From: Aquiflexum sp. TKW24L
GTDB lineage: Bacteria; Bacteroidota; Bacteroidia; Cytophagales; Cyclobacteriaceae
Length of the DNA: 64,000 nt
NCBI RefSeq assembly: GCF_023502205.1
Contig: NZ_JAMFLG010000007.1
Location: forward strand, 122,472 to 186,471
Direction: 5' to 3'
Position numbers and translations under genes: made by a program
Part shown: positions 44,962 to 54,425 of the stretch, one piece after another
How positions within the stretch are numbered: the stretch's first letter is position 1
Layout of the letters: the number at the start of each line of letters is the position of its first letter
The notes under the pieces: model-generated
Told to the model about the DNA's origin: nothing
The model's input: the letters and a program-made list of their open reading frames with translations, nothing else
Databases searched by the model: none

Positions 44962-45420
44962 TCATGCAGTCACATCGAGTTGGCGACCTTCTTTTGCAGC
45001 TTTATTGTCCAAGGAAGTCCCAACGGCTATACCCATTGCCAAACCGATTGGCAAACCCAATCCTAATAAACCCAGGTTGCCCAGTGAAATACCAAATGCC
45101 ACTCCAAGGGGAATACCAAAAGCTGCCATTCCCAAGGCAAGCCAAAGGTTACGGTAATGATTTTTTACGACAAGATTCAATTCCTTTTCTATAACTTTCA
45201 AGGTATTGGTTTGGGCTTTACTCAATGTCCTTAAATATTCCTTTTCTGACCCTGGGGAGGCATTAACCTTGCTGATTTCAGTGTTGATGGTTTCAATAAC
45301 ATTTGGTGGAATTGGCCTTGTTCTCAATTCATCAATGATTTTGCTAAAACATGTGATTTTTTTATTGAGCTTTTCTTTAGAAGAAAATTCAGGTCTTGAT
45401 TTGATTTCGGATATTTCCAT
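44962..45420 (-). CDS. Hypothetical membrane protein with glycine-rich helices
   Basis: Unrecognised protein of 152 aa. The first 85 residues are polar and helical (probable coiled or helical bundle), followed by a Gly/Leu/Ala-rich hydrophobic region (about residues 92-138, with LGVAFGISLGNLGLLGLGLP and GLAMGIAVGTS) that could form two close-packed membrane helices. It ends KAAKEGRQLDVTA. Located 41 nt upstream of the frameshifted oxidoreductase on the same strand. No function is proposed. Confidence 0.65.
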   Translation of the reverse strand: MEISEIKSRPEFSSKEKLNKKITCFSKIIDELRTRPIPPNVIETINTEISKVNASPGSEKEYLRTLSKAQTNTLKVIEKELNLVVKNHYRNLWLALGMAAFGIPLGVAFGISLGNLGLLGLGLPIGLAMGIAVGTSLDNKAAKEGRQLDVTA

Positions 45421-45708
45421 GTGGTTTATAGAGGTTTAAAAACTTTAATATAGGCCTTATCAGGAGAAAAATTCTCTTATAAGCTCTATATTTGATATGA
45501 TTTTCAGCAAATACCTTGACAAAAGAATGAAAAAGGTCTTCATAATAATTGATGTATGATGGCTAAAAATCGAATTTTTTTATTGAAAATAGTTTTTCTG
45601 GATTTTTTAGGGTTTTATTTTCGAATTTGATTGATCCTTTTTATATATTTTCAAAAACGTTTTCAACTTTACTTACTTTAGATTGTTCATAAAAGAAAAT
45701 CTATCTCT

Positions 45709-46353
45709 ATGCAAAAATCAATACTAATCATCGGCATGGGTCAAGGATTGAGCCTAGCTGTCGCCGAAAAATTCGGAAAAGAAGGCTACCAGGTTGGAAT
45801 GATCAGCCGAAGTCCTGATAAACTCGCGGGATTTCAGCTTCATCTTGATAAAATGGGAATTGTATCCGCTTATGAAAAAGCAGATCTTTCTGACACAGGG
45901 CAGATGCTCGAAGCGATCGGAAATCTGAAAATCAAACTTCCGGTCTTCGGAATCCTCCACTACAATGCTGTAGATGCGAGAATGACTCCATTGATGGAAG
46001 AAACAGCCGATACGTTGACAGCAGGATTTCGCATCAGTGTGGCTAATGTCCTTGAAGCAGTCAAAGCTGTAATGGATGACCTGACCGAAAGCCAAGGTTC
46101 CGTTTTGCTGACTGGAGGAGGATCAGCCAACTATCCCAATGCAGGAATTGCCTCAATATCACTTGGCAAAGCTGCTATCCAAAGCCTTGCCTATATGCTC
46201 AGCGAGTCCCTGAAAGACAAAAAAATCTATGTGGGAACTTTGACTGTGTCAGGATGGATCAATCCAGAAAGCAAAACCCACGCACCCGCGGTCCTTGCCG
46301 AAAAATTCTGGAAAATGAACAAGGACCGCAAAGTGATAGAAGTAACATATTGA
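45709..46353 (+). CDS. SDR-fold protein lacking the catalytic tyrosine
   Basis: Rossmann-fold protein of 214 aa, with a dinucleotide-binding start IIGMGQGLSLAVAEKFG and ISRSPDK after the second strand, which suggests NADP(H). At the position of the YxxxK catalytic pair the sequence is ISLGK: the lysine is kept but tyrosine is replaced by isoleucine. It may therefore be a non-classical SDR or a sensor rather than a standard oxidoreductase. Expressed from its own region; 285 bp of AT-rich DNA precede it. Confidence 0.75.
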   Translation: MQKSILIIGMGQGLSLAVAEKFGKEGYQVGMISRSPDKLAGFQLHLDKMGIVSAYEKADLSDTGQMLEAIGNLKIKLPVFGILHYNAVDARMTPLMEETADTLTAGFRISVANVLEAVKAVMDDLTESQGSVLLTGGGSANYPNAGIASISLGKAAIQSLAYMLSESLKDKKIYVGTLTVSGWINPESKTHAPAVLAEKFWKMNKDRKVIEVTY

Positions 46354-46464
46354 TTTTCAATTTTTAAACTCTGAATATTAAAAAAACACAAATTAAAAAC
46401 ATGTGAGACAGCTGTTTGTTTTAAGCTTAAAGATGAATTTTGTGCCACATATTTTTCCTATATC

Positions 46465-47091
46465 ATGAATACAAAACTGTTAAAAGGGTTATTAATTATT
46501 GTTTTTATGGGAATCTTACCTGTATCCTGTATTGACCAGTGCGATGGACCCTGTGGCTGCAATCCTGTATTTGAGGTGGAGGATTTTTCAATAACCACAT
46601 TTTCCGCAGAGACCTTATTTCGTGCTGACCGGAATTTTGAGGTCGATCCCAACAGGTTTTACTTTCACCAGACTCTATACAAAGCTTTTTGGGTTTCGGG
46701 TTTAAAACCTGTCTCAGAAATACAGCCTGCCAAGGGTTTTATATTTTCAAATGCGGCTTTGGCTTGTAGTCCACGGGAATCTTATTCTGTTGAGAGGCTC
46801 AAATCCATTCGTTTGATCAATAAAAGAAAAGTAAAAATCAATGAAACCCTCACTCTGGAAGAAGGGGGAGTAATCAATGAAAACTTCAGAATGACCCAAA
46901 ATTTTCAGCAGGAATTTGAGTTAGCAAAATTCATCGACAATCAACATCGTTTCATCAAAAACGAAAGGTTATATCTTAAATTCATCGCTGTCCCCAACCA
47001 AAACATTGAATTGTTTTTTGACCTCGAAATCGAATTAGACAATGGATCTGTTTATATTTTTAACGAAAGCATGAAAGTCAACGGGGGGTGA
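46465..47091 (+). CDS. Hypothetical cysteine-rich lipoprotein
   Basis: Unrecognised protein of 208 aa. Signal peptide with lipobox (ILPVSC, Cys at about residue 22), and directly afterwards a Cys-rich stretch CIDQCDGPCGCNP. The rest is predicted mainly beta, ending YIFNESMKVNGG. Surface location after lipidation is likely. No neighbour gives a functional clue: an SDR-like gene is upstream and a serine hydrolase downstream. Confidence 0.72.
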   Translation: MNTKLLKGLLIIVFMGILPVSCIDQCDGPCGCNPVFEVEDFSITTFSAETLFRADRNFEVDPNRFYFHQTLYKAFWVSGLKPVSEIQPAKGFIFSNAALACSPRESYSVERLKSIRLINKRKVKINETLTLEEGGVINENFRMTQNFQQEFELAKFIDNQHRFIKNERLYLKFIAVPNQNIELFFDLEIELDNGSVYIFNESMKVNGG

Positions 47092-47288
47092 AATCCCTTA
47101 ATTCCTTTTAAAACCATTATTTCAAATGCTATTTATTTAAACAACTTTTTGAAATATGAGGATTCTTGATCAGGTCATGGATGTAATCATAATCTTTACT
47201 AATTTCCCAAAAGAAAATCGTTCTATTAGGATTTTCGCAAACCTCTAGTATCCGTTTATTTTATCCTATCCACTCAATACTTCCTTTT

Positions 47289-48662
47289 ATGAAAAAGAAA
47301 ATCATCTATTCCCTCCTATTGCTTTTGTTCTTGGGATTAGGCTTTGGGTTAAATTATGCTTGGAAATCATTTCCCCTGATCAGTTCCTACGGTTCCAAAA
47401 TCATGTGCAGTTGCATTTTTCTTGTAGAGCGGAACGAAAAATCGGTGATGAGTCAGGAATTGAGGGCTTTCCCGATCAGCCTTGGAGATTTTGAAGTAGA
47501 TCGGGATGGGAAAAAAGTGACAGGCAGCGTTTTTGGATTAGCGCAAAGAGTTGCTATCTACCGCGAAGGTCAGGGATGTACATTGTTGTCAGGTTTGGAA
47601 GAAGCAGAAGTCAGAAATCAGGAATACTTTGAAGTTCCAAAACCCAATTGGAGTCAGGACACCGTAAGTTGGCCAAACGGGGACAAGCTGAATGATTCTA
47701 TTATGAACCTACCCAATTACAGGAAGATTCAGGATTTGATCAACTTTGAATTTGAGGATTCTATCAGAAAAAGCTATTTGACACATATGATTGTCGTTTT
47801 GCACAGAGGAAACTTGGTAGCTGAAGGCTACGGCAATGACCATGACATTGGGACGAAACATACAAGTTGGTCAATGGGAAAAAGTATCATTAGTACCCTT
47901 GTAGGGCTTCAAGTAGACAAAGAGATCCTAAACTTGGAACAAAACGCACTTCTACCAGAATGGTCGGATGAAAGAAAGGACATCAGCCTTAAAAATATGC
48001 TTCAAGCCACCAATGGTTTGGACTGGGTGGAGGATTATGGAGGTGTCTCCGATGCCACCAATATGCTTTTTCTCAAACCTGACGCTGCAGCGGTTGCTGC
48101 CTCTAAACCCCTCAAATATGAACCCGGAACACACTTTTACTACTCAAGCGGCACCACTAACATCATTTCAAAAATTTTGCGCAACAGACTTGGTGAGGAA
48201 GACTACCAAAGACTCCCTTATGAAAGTCTGTTTTATAAAATCGGGATGCACCATACCATCATGGAAAAAGATGCATCCGGGACTTTTGTCGGCTCATCAT
48301 TTGTATTTGCACCTGCAAGGGATTTTGCAAGATTGGGATTATTGATGCTGAACAAAGGCTTATGGCAAGGTGAACAAATCCTTTCGGAAGAATGGGTGAC
48401 ATTTGCAACTGCTCCAGGCACAGTAGCTCCGAAAGGTGAATATGGGGCACAATGGTGGCTAAATGCCGGCAATCCAAACAACGCTGAGGATAAGCTATTC
48501 TCCAAACTCCCCAATGATGCTTTTTATGCGGGAGGATTTGAAGGACAGTGGATCTTAGTCATCCCATCCAAGGATTTGGTTATTGTGCGGCTTGGCTTTA
48601 CCCCCAAAGGAGAATTCAGCATGAATGATTTTGCATCAAATGTCATCAATTTACTTCTTTGA
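47289..48662 (+). CDS. Serine hydrolase, beta-lactamase class C / 6-aminohexanoate-dimer-hydrolase type
   Basis: Penicillin-binding-protein-like hydrolase. The catalytic SxxK is S195-M-G-K198 in HTSWSMGKSIIS, and the second motif Y285-S-S-G in HFYYSSGTTN fits the YSS variant of amide and ester hydrolases of this group. An N-terminal hydrophobic segment (about residues 4-26) exports or anchors it. Length 457 aa. Substrate unknown; such enzymes act on esters, amides or peptidoglycan-like peptides. Confidence 0.87.
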   Translation: MKKKIIYSLLLLLFLGLGFGLNYAWKSFPLISSYGSKIMCSCIFLVERNEKSVMSQELRAFPISLGDFEVDRDGKKVTGSVFGLAQRVAIYREGQGCTLLSGLEEAEVRNQEYFEVPKPNWSQDTVSWPNGDKLNDSIMNLPNYRKIQDLINFEFEDSIRKSYLTHMIVVLHRGNLVAEGYGNDHDIGTKHTSWSMGKSIISTLVGLQVDKEILNLEQNALLPEWSDERKDISLKNMLQATNGLDWVEDYGGVSDATNMLFLKPDAAAVAASKPLKYEPGTHFYYSSGTTNIISKILRNRLGEEDYQRLPYESLFYKIGMHHTIMEKDASGTFVGSSFVFAPARDFARLGLLMLNKGLWQGEQILSEEWVTFATAPGTVAPKGEYGAQWWLNAGNPNNAEDKLFSKLPNDAFYAGGFEGQWILVIPSKDLVIVRLGFTPKGEFSMNDFASNVINLLL

Positions 48663-48848
48663 TCTCAAAACAAATAAGTCTGTCGAATCAATCTGAAAGC
48701 TATCTAAGCTCTCAGTGATAAAAATCTTGTCCCACAAAGCTCAATAGAAAATGATTGAATTGTAGGAGTTGTGGATTTATCTTACATTTCTTCCTAATAA
48801 TTCTATGCTGCTGCGCTCTTAAATTGTCTGTAAATGAAATTCCGTCTA

Positions 48849-50129
48849 CTAGCTTAATTCCATAACACTTTCCACACGCTGTTTGTAGATGTCGCTGACT
48901 TGATCCATGCTCTTCTTCAAGTAGGCTTGGGCTGCAGGAAGGTCAGTCCAGATTTCACGTAGTCTGTCTGTAATCTGACTTCCCTTAGTTTGCTCAATTT
49001 CAAAAACCCAATCGTCAAAATCAAGGTCATAATACATGTGTCCTTTGATCGTGTCCTCTGGTTGGCGGAGGTAAAAGAAAGGCGTTTCATTCACCGCTGC
49101 GATGATCGGGGAATGGCATTCAAAACTCAACACGGCAAGGGTTTTCCGATAAACTGAAGCTGCTTCATCAGGAAACCAATAACCTCTTTTTAATACAAAG
49201 GGCTTGATTTCAGCTGGCAGCGGATCGATCAGCAGTTCATCCATGATATCCACCTGATAGGTCATCTCTGGGCAGACCAAAACTTTGTTGCCCGTTTCCT
49301 TGACATAAGCGATCATGGCCTCCCGCAATTTTGCATGGTCCTCTTCTTTCTTGGCAGCATTGACAGTTTCTACTTCCTTGATTTTGGCCTCCGACCAACC
49401 ATTGTTATTGGGATTGAATTGATGATAAGGCGTATACCTCAACCTCGGAATCACACAAATGAATTTCTTCTCTTCCAGACCTGCCTCTTTCAAAAACTGA
49501 TCTCCTTTCTGATCATTTCTGATATCCATAAAAAAAGTCGCATCCGGAGCAAACTTGATGTGGTCACCCGTTATTCCTGCTTTTTTGAGATGCTCAATGG
49601 AAAGCGTCTCCCGTGTATAAATAAAGCTTGCTTTCTTCAAAATACTTTGGTGATCCTCACTTGGATTCTGAAGTGTTGTACCAAAAACCCCAAAAGGCTT
49701 GTCGGTATGCTTCATCCAAAACGCCAAATTATCAGCCGCTACCAATAAGGGCCCTGATCCATGAACCATCACATCAGCATTTTTCAGAGCTTCCATGACC
49801 TCAGGATTTTCCACATTTTTGTCCTTGTCGACATTGCCGTAAATGATATCTACGTTCGGAAAATTCTTTTTGAGAAGCTTGCCGACCTGTTCTCCTTTGC
49901 TTCTTTTCCAAAGAATGATTTTGGTATCAGGCATAAAGGTTTGGAAAACATTCAGCAAACCCGGGGTGTGGGCAATATCCCCGATATTCACATCCTGCCA
50001 TCCCGAAACCAATAAGATGGTCTTAGATGCTTTTGGTGTCGCTGAAAAGCCGAAATAAGGTTCAAACAACGTGGTAAAAAAAATCAGTCCAGCATTTTTA
50101 ATTAATCTTCTTCTAGTCAGATTTTCCAT
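48849..50129 (-). CDS. Polysaccharide pyruvyltransferase family protein with Tat-like signal
   Basis: Family fold shows the start ILLVSGWQDVNIGDIAHTPGLL (in parts), HGSGPLLVAADN, a FIYTRETLSIEHLKKAG block and CPEMTYQVDIMDEL, typical of CsaB/WcaK-like proteins that transfer pyruvyl groups to glycans. Unusual is the N-terminus: MENLTRRRLIKNAG followed by a hydrophobic segment and a cleavage-like FSATP, resembling a twin-arginine signal, although known pyruvyltransferases are cytosolic. 426 aa. It follows the PhyH-type gene by 24 nt. Confidence 0.78.
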   Translation of the reverse strand: MENLTRRRLIKNAGLIFFTTLFEPYFGFSATPKASKTILLVSGWQDVNIGDIAHTPGLLNVFQTFMPDTKIILWKRSKGEQVGKLLKKNFPNVDIIYGNVDKDKNVENPEVMEALKNADVMVHGSGPLLVAADNLAFWMKHTDKPFGVFGTTLQNPSEDHQSILKKASFIYTRETLSIEHLKKAGITGDHIKFAPDATFFMDIRNDQKGDQFLKEAGLEEKKFICVIPRLRYTPYHQFNPNNNGWSEAKIKEVETVNAAKKEEDHAKLREAMIAYVKETGNKVLVCPEMTYQVDIMDELLIDPLPAEIKPFVLKRGYWFPDEAASVYRKTLAVLSFECHSPIIAAVNETPFFYLRQPEDTIKGHMYYDLDFDDWVFEIEQTKGSQITDRLREIWTDLPAAQAYLKKSMDQVSDIYKQRVESVMELS

Positions 50130-50153
50130 GAGGCATAGGTATTAATGGATAAG

Positions 50154-51011
50154 TTAGGCAGACTTCACATCCTTTTCCCAACCTGTTTCTTTCAAGGCAG
50201 GATCATTTTCCTTTTTCAAAAAATCTGCTGAAGAAAGTGAATCCGCTTCCCAAGTGAGGATCGCTTCATCCGGAACGATATCCACTGGGATTTTCCAAGA
50301 AGTGGAAGTCTCGTTATAGGCTAGGTTAGATTGGGAATTATAACAGGAAATGATGGACCACCTAGGATAATCAGAAAGGTTAGCCTCTGAGCGATGCAAC
50401 AAATTGCTGTGAAAAAATAAGGCGTCACCGGGCTGGATTTCGCAAAAAACCAATTCCATGGTTTTGAGGGAATTCTCCACCATCACCATGTCAGCACCGA
50501 CTTGCTCCCCGGAAAATCCATGGTTGACACGTCCTAATTTGTGCGAACCTTTAATGACCTGCAGGCAACCGTTTTCCTTATTAGCTTCTGTCAAGGCCAC
50601 CATGACGCTCATCAATTGGTCAGGAAACAAGAACTGGTTTTTGTACCAATAGCCATAATCCTGATGCCACTCCCAAGCACCTCCGACTTTCGGCTCTTTT
50701 TGCATCAACTTGGAATGGAAATGACAAACTGGGGCGTCGCTATCCAGCAATTGAGCAACAGCATTTACCATTTTTTGGCTTCTGGTCAGGTATCCAAAAA
50801 CATCATTTCCTGGTTTGAACCACAGTGAAAGTTTGGTTTTCTTGCCCGAAAGGTCATTGAGGTCGAGCGCATTTTTTCTCATGGCATCGTCCTCGATAGC
50901 GGTTTGGTACATTTTGTCCACCTCGTTTTTGGAGCAAAATCCCTTGATCAGGATATAGCCATCACGTTTGTAGTCAGATACTTGTTTGGGGGTTAATTCG
51001 GGATTGGTCAT
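50154..51011 (-). CDS. Phytanoyl-CoA dioxygenase (PhyH) family protein
   Basis: Fe(II)/2-oxoglutarate-dependent oxygenase fold. The iron-binding HxD pair is visible in WEWHQDYGYW and the distal histidine in FFHSNLLHRSEAN, with the downstream arginine R for 2-oxoglutarate in YPRWSIISCYN. Length 285 aa. Hydroxylates an unknown small molecule. It is the first gene of a two-gene unit with the pyruvyltransferase-family gene, which points to modification of a common compound. Confidence 0.87.
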   Translation of the reverse strand: MTNPELTPKQVSDYKRDGYILIKGFCSKNEVDKMYQTAIEDDAMRKNALDLNDLSGKKTKLSLWFKPGNDVFGYLTRSQKMVNAVAQLLDSDAPVCHFHSKLMQKEPKVGGAWEWHQDYGYWYKNQFLFPDQLMSVMVALTEANKENGCLQVIKGSHKLGRVNHGFSGEQVGADMVMVENSLKTMELVFCEIQPGDALFFHSNLLHRSEANLSDYPRWSIISCYNSQSNLAYNETSTSWKIPVDIVPDEAILTWEADSLSSADFLKKENDPALKETGWEKDVKSA

Positions 51012-51247
51012 GGAGAAGTAATTTTATTATTAAAATTACCAATCATAAACCATAGGATCTACATTGTTTTCAAATTAAAATGGCACTTTTTTTCGACACA
51101 TGTTAGTAAAGTAGAAATCTGCTTTTGATGCGGATTCAACAACCTTTTGAATTCAAATGGCAATTCAAATACAAATATCAGATCAATCCCTTGGTGTATC
51201 ATTGACAGTTTCATAAGAGATTACAAAAAAATCAACCTCAATTATGC

Positions 51248-52393
51248 TTAAGGGTCAATAATTACCTGGCCGATTTGTCCTGTAGAAATACCGCAGGTAT
51301 TGATTAGAGAGATCTGGTAGGTACAACCTGCAGTCATATTTGCAAGCGGAATTCCAACCGTCAACTCGGTTCCTGCTACATTCGATACGGGTCCAATTGT
51401 TGTCATGGGACATCCTGCACTATTGGTACTGATAAATCTAGCTTCTTTGTACCAATTCAGTCCTTTTCCCTTGATTTTGATTTCGGGATTGCCTCCAGCG
51501 CCTTTCGATGCTCTCTGTGCCGCAAACGACTCTATACTTTCCTCAGGGAATGTTCGGACAGGATAAGAAAATATCTCTGATTTGATAGTTGTCCCTTCAA
51601 TGAATGCCACAAAATCCATCATCGTCGAAAATCTACCGGGACGGATCGGATCGGGCGTGCAAATACCCGTAGAAAATTCTATTGGTATAATAAATTTGTA
51701 ACCGCTAGCACAATTGGTGGGACCGGTACTTTCAATCTTTGTAAGAGGAATTACAGCACCATTGACAAGCAGTTTTACTTTGTTATCAATACCTGAGCTT
51801 GAACCATATACACCGATACCAGGAATGCTGATTTGATTCTCAAGTTCCTTCCCGGGAATTATTCCTGAACCTTGGAATCCTGAATTGGTGTAGCAAATGC
51901 TTGAAATATAAGGTATTCCAAGGAGTTTGATCTTCTTGGAAACTACCGTTTTTCCATTTGCAGATATACTTATACTAGGATCGACCACGCCACAAGCTCT
52001 TTTTCCTCCATTCTGAGCTGCGGTTTTATATGGAATTTTTATAGTAAGAGAGGTCGGAGTTGCCTTCAGGACAGTTGCTTTCCTCCATCCGGTGGAATCA
52101 TTCCTATTATCAGAAGGACAGCTACTCAATGAAGCTGTTTCATTTTTGAGCCAAACAAAATTATCCTCAAGCTTACTGCTAAACCCCATGCCGGTAATAG
52201 TAACTTCTTCTCCCCAAAAAACAATCTCAGGGGAGGTTTCCGTGATTTCCAGTTTGGTCATAACAGGAATATTGGGATTGGTAACGTTGTTTGGATCTTC
52301 CTCTTCCGAGCAGCCAAAAGAACCCAAGATTAGGAGCAAAAGCAGAGACTTAATTAAATCTTCTATGCAGAACAGAAATCTAACATTTTTCAT
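51248..52393 (-). CDS. IPT/TIG-like lipoprotein
   Basis: Surface lipoprotein of 381 aa: signal peptide with lipobox (LGSFGC, Cys about residue 28), then a beta domain with IPT/TIG-style features (SPEIVFWGEEVTITGMGFSS, where strand and GxGF loop match) and a second similar part (GAGGNPEIKIKGKGLNW). Cysteines in the second half may form disulfides. IPT domains bind carbohydrates or proteins in Bacteroidota surface complexes, but no SusC/D partner is near. The 5' part follows a truncated gene by 76 nt. Confidence 0.7.
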   Translation of the reverse strand: MKNVRFLFCIEDLIKSLLLLLILGSFGCSEEEDPNNVTNPNIPVMTKLEITETSPEIVFWGEEVTITGMGFSSKLEDNFVWLKNETASLSSCPSDNRNDSTGWRKATVLKATPTSLTIKIPYKTAAQNGGKRACGVVDPSISISANGKTVVSKKIKLLGIPYISSICYTNSGFQGSGIIPGKELENQISIPGIGVYGSSSGIDNKVKLLVNGAVIPLTKIESTGPTNCASGYKFIIPIEFSTGICTPDPIRPGRFSTMMDFVAFIEGTTIKSEIFSYPVRTFPEESIESFAAQRASKGAGGNPEIKIKGKGLNWYKEARFISTNSAGCPMTTIGPVSNVAGTELTVGIPLANMTAGCTYQISLINTCGISTGQIGQVIIDP

Positions 52394-52469
52394 AACTGAT
52401 AAAATTAAATGATGGGGAATTTTAAAAAACCTTCATATCCTGTACAGATTTAATTGCGTCTGAACTGGT

Positions 52470-52877
52470 TTAAGTAAAATTATCGAAATGAATCAATACT
52501 TGCAATACCCTAATAGGGTGATATAAAATAGGTTGGTAAAAAACATCAAAATCAGAAGATTCTTTCTGGAAAAGTTTTTTTGCCTCACGAAGAAACAGAA
52601 GGAAGGAATCCATTTTGCCCTGATGCATGTAGGCCCAACCCATAGCATTGTAGGAATTTGCCATTCCCCTGGTGAATCCCTTGTTTTCGGATTGCTTCAA
52701 GACTTTTTTGGCAATATGGTAGGCCGAATCTGAATTGACCGATGCAAGGTCAAAGGCCGAAGAGGCTCCGCTGATCAAAACCGAATCTTGTTCCTGGGAA
52801 AAAGAAACTCTAGCAAGACACACAAAATAAATAATCAGTATTAGGGCTTTATGTATCACATGCTTCGGTAGAGACAA
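52470..52877 (-). CDS. Truncated TPR protein (probable sensor-protein fragment)
   Basis: A signal peptide (about residues 1-27, ending VSFSQ) is followed by one and a half TPR units (AYHIAKKVLKQSENKGFTRGMANSYNAMGWAYMHQGKMDS in parts), then an unrelated short tail FYQPILYHPIRVLQVLIHFDNFT. Sensors of Bacteroidota with TPR-rich periplasmic parts begin exactly like this, so the 135-residue frame is probably the 5' remnant of a histidine kinase or regulator lost to a deletion; the downstream gene starts only 76 nt further on. Confidence 0.55.
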   Translation of the reverse strand: MSLPKHVIHKALILIIYFVCLARVSFSQEQDSVLISGASSAFDLASVNSDSAYHIAKKVLKQSENKGFTRGMANSYNAMGWAYMHQGKMDSFLLFLREAKKLFQKESSDFDVFYQPILYHPIRVLQVLIHFDNFT

Positions 52878-53024
52878 TACTAAAAATAGGAATAATTCGT
52901 ATTTGAATCCAAAGATTCTTTTAAATATCCTTTTGTCTCCAACACTTCTTAAACATCAAGGCTAACCTTACAAGGAGAAAAGATGGGGATTGTGGAAATT
53001 ACCAAGTTAATATCCAACCCAAAA

Positions 53025-53894
53025 TCACCTGAAAGACCCTGATTCCCTACTGACAAACTGCCTAAAAGTAGTTGGTTTTTTGGCTAGTATATTTTCGATA
53101 GCTTCAGAATTTTTAGAGGGCCTTTGAAATCTCGGGAAGAAATGTAGCATGACCATCACCAAAATAAATACAGCAGGTGTGCCTTCTCTCCTTTTTCTGA
53201 TATAGAATGAAACGAGATTTGGAGACCGAAATGTAATTTTCTTTCCCAAAACTTCAGTCAATTGACCTGCCATTTCTCCAAAAGTGAGCAATTCCTGATT
53301 GGTAAGGTCGTAAGCTTGGTTGATATGCATCTCAGGCTTGCTCAATATCCTCGCTCCTACTTCGCCTACATCGATAAGATCAACAATAGTAAATTTAGCT
53401 TTTCCTGCAGGTAGATAGATCTCATTCTTCTCAACCAAATCCTTTTTCAGCGTTGTCAAAAAATTCTGCATGAAGTAGGCCGGGCGGAGAAATGTAAAAG
53501 GGATGCCACTTTTCAGAATGATTTGTTCGATTTTGTAATGGGGAATGGCTTTGTTTTTATCTGCCCCCTGAACAGACAGGAATACTATATGCTCAATTTT
53601 GGCAGTCTTGGCTGCATCCACCAATGGTTGGAAGAATTTCTTGGCATCAGAAATCTGAGGCGGTCTCAATAAAAACAAAATAGAAATACCGTACAATGCT
53701 TGGCCAAAACCATCCTGCCTTTCAAAGTCAAAAGGGATTACTTTGATATCCATTCCTTTGAATCGGGCCTTTTCTTTTTCCACATCCCGGACCCCAGCCA
53801 CAATTTCCAGATCATGGTCTATTCTCAAAAGTGACTTGATGGTTTCAAATCCAACGTTTCCGGTGGCACCGGTGACCAAAACTTGCTTTTTCAT
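53025..53894 (-). CDS. NmrA-like NAD(P)-binding protein
   Basis: Atypical short-chain dehydrogenase of 289 aa. The glycine motif VTGATGNVGFETIKSLL is at residues 6-22, with a basic residue afterwards (VAGVRDVEKEK), suggesting NADPH. Further blocks: ISILFLLRPPQISD, IVFLSVQGADKNKAIPHYKIEQ (in parts), FTFLRPAYFMQNF. No canonical YxxxK pair for catalysis is evident; members act as redox sensors or quinone reductases. Stands alone. Confidence 0.83.
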   Translation of the reverse strand: MKKQVLVTGATGNVGFETIKSLLRIDHDLEIVAGVRDVEKEKARFKGMDIKVIPFDFERQDGFGQALYGISILFLLRPPQISDAKKFFQPLVDAAKTAKIEHIVFLSVQGADKNKAIPHYKIEQIILKSGIPFTFLRPAYFMQNFLTTLKKDLVEKNEIYLPAGKAKFTIVDLIDVGEVGARILSKPEMHINQAYDLTNQELLTFGEMAGQLTEVLGKKITFRSPNLVSFYIRKRREGTPAVFILVMVMLHFFPRFQRPSKNSEAIENILAKKPTTFRQFVSRESGSFR

Positions 53895-54080
53895 ACTGTT
53901 GCTATTCGGGCTGATTAAAAAAATAAAATCAGATTGTATGTCCTCAAGATACGCTATTCAATTATCTGATTTATAGGAAACAAAGTCGTTCTTTTGAAAT
54001 CGATGTAAAACGCAAATTTTTAAGCCCAGGGTTGTAGAATTTTGGGCTACAGGCAAAAAAGCATAAAACAACCATATAGC

Positions 54081-54425
54081 TTATTTATCCTTTTTTCGTC
54101 TGTCAGAATAAGTGGTATCGAGGTAAGTATAAATTTTTTCAAAGGTTTCCCTATTGAATCGGGTGTTCACATGGTGCCACTTACCACTTTCAAGCTCGAT
54201 ATTAATGGAATAAACTTGACCTATCCAAAGGAACCTGGCTTCCTGCAAGTTCCAGCTTTTAAGCTCTTGGTTGAGATAAATTTCCTTTTTCCGCATCGGA
54301 TAATGCAATTCGATGCTGTCACCCAACAGCCTGATGTCCGAACTTCTTCGAGTAAAGTATACCAAAGGAAAAAATAATAAAGCAATCAGAAAACCTACAA
54401 TACCGATACCTATAAAAAATTCCAT
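54081..54425 (-). CDS. Hypothetical membrane-anchored protein
   Basis: Unrecognised protein of 114 aa with one N-terminal membrane helix (about residues 3-24, FFIGIGIVGFLIALLFFPLV), then a beta-rich domain with IELHYPMRKKEIYLNQELKSW and a basic C-terminus RRKKDK. The fold could be a PH-like domain, based on strand pattern alone. Downstream and upstream spaces are sparsely used. Confidence 0.6.
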   Translation of the reverse strand: MEFFIGIGIVGFLIALLFFPLVYFTRRSSDIRLLGDSIELHYPMRKKEIYLNQELKSWNLQEARFLWIGQVYSINIELESGKWHHVNTRFNRETFEKIYTYLDTTYSDRRKKDK

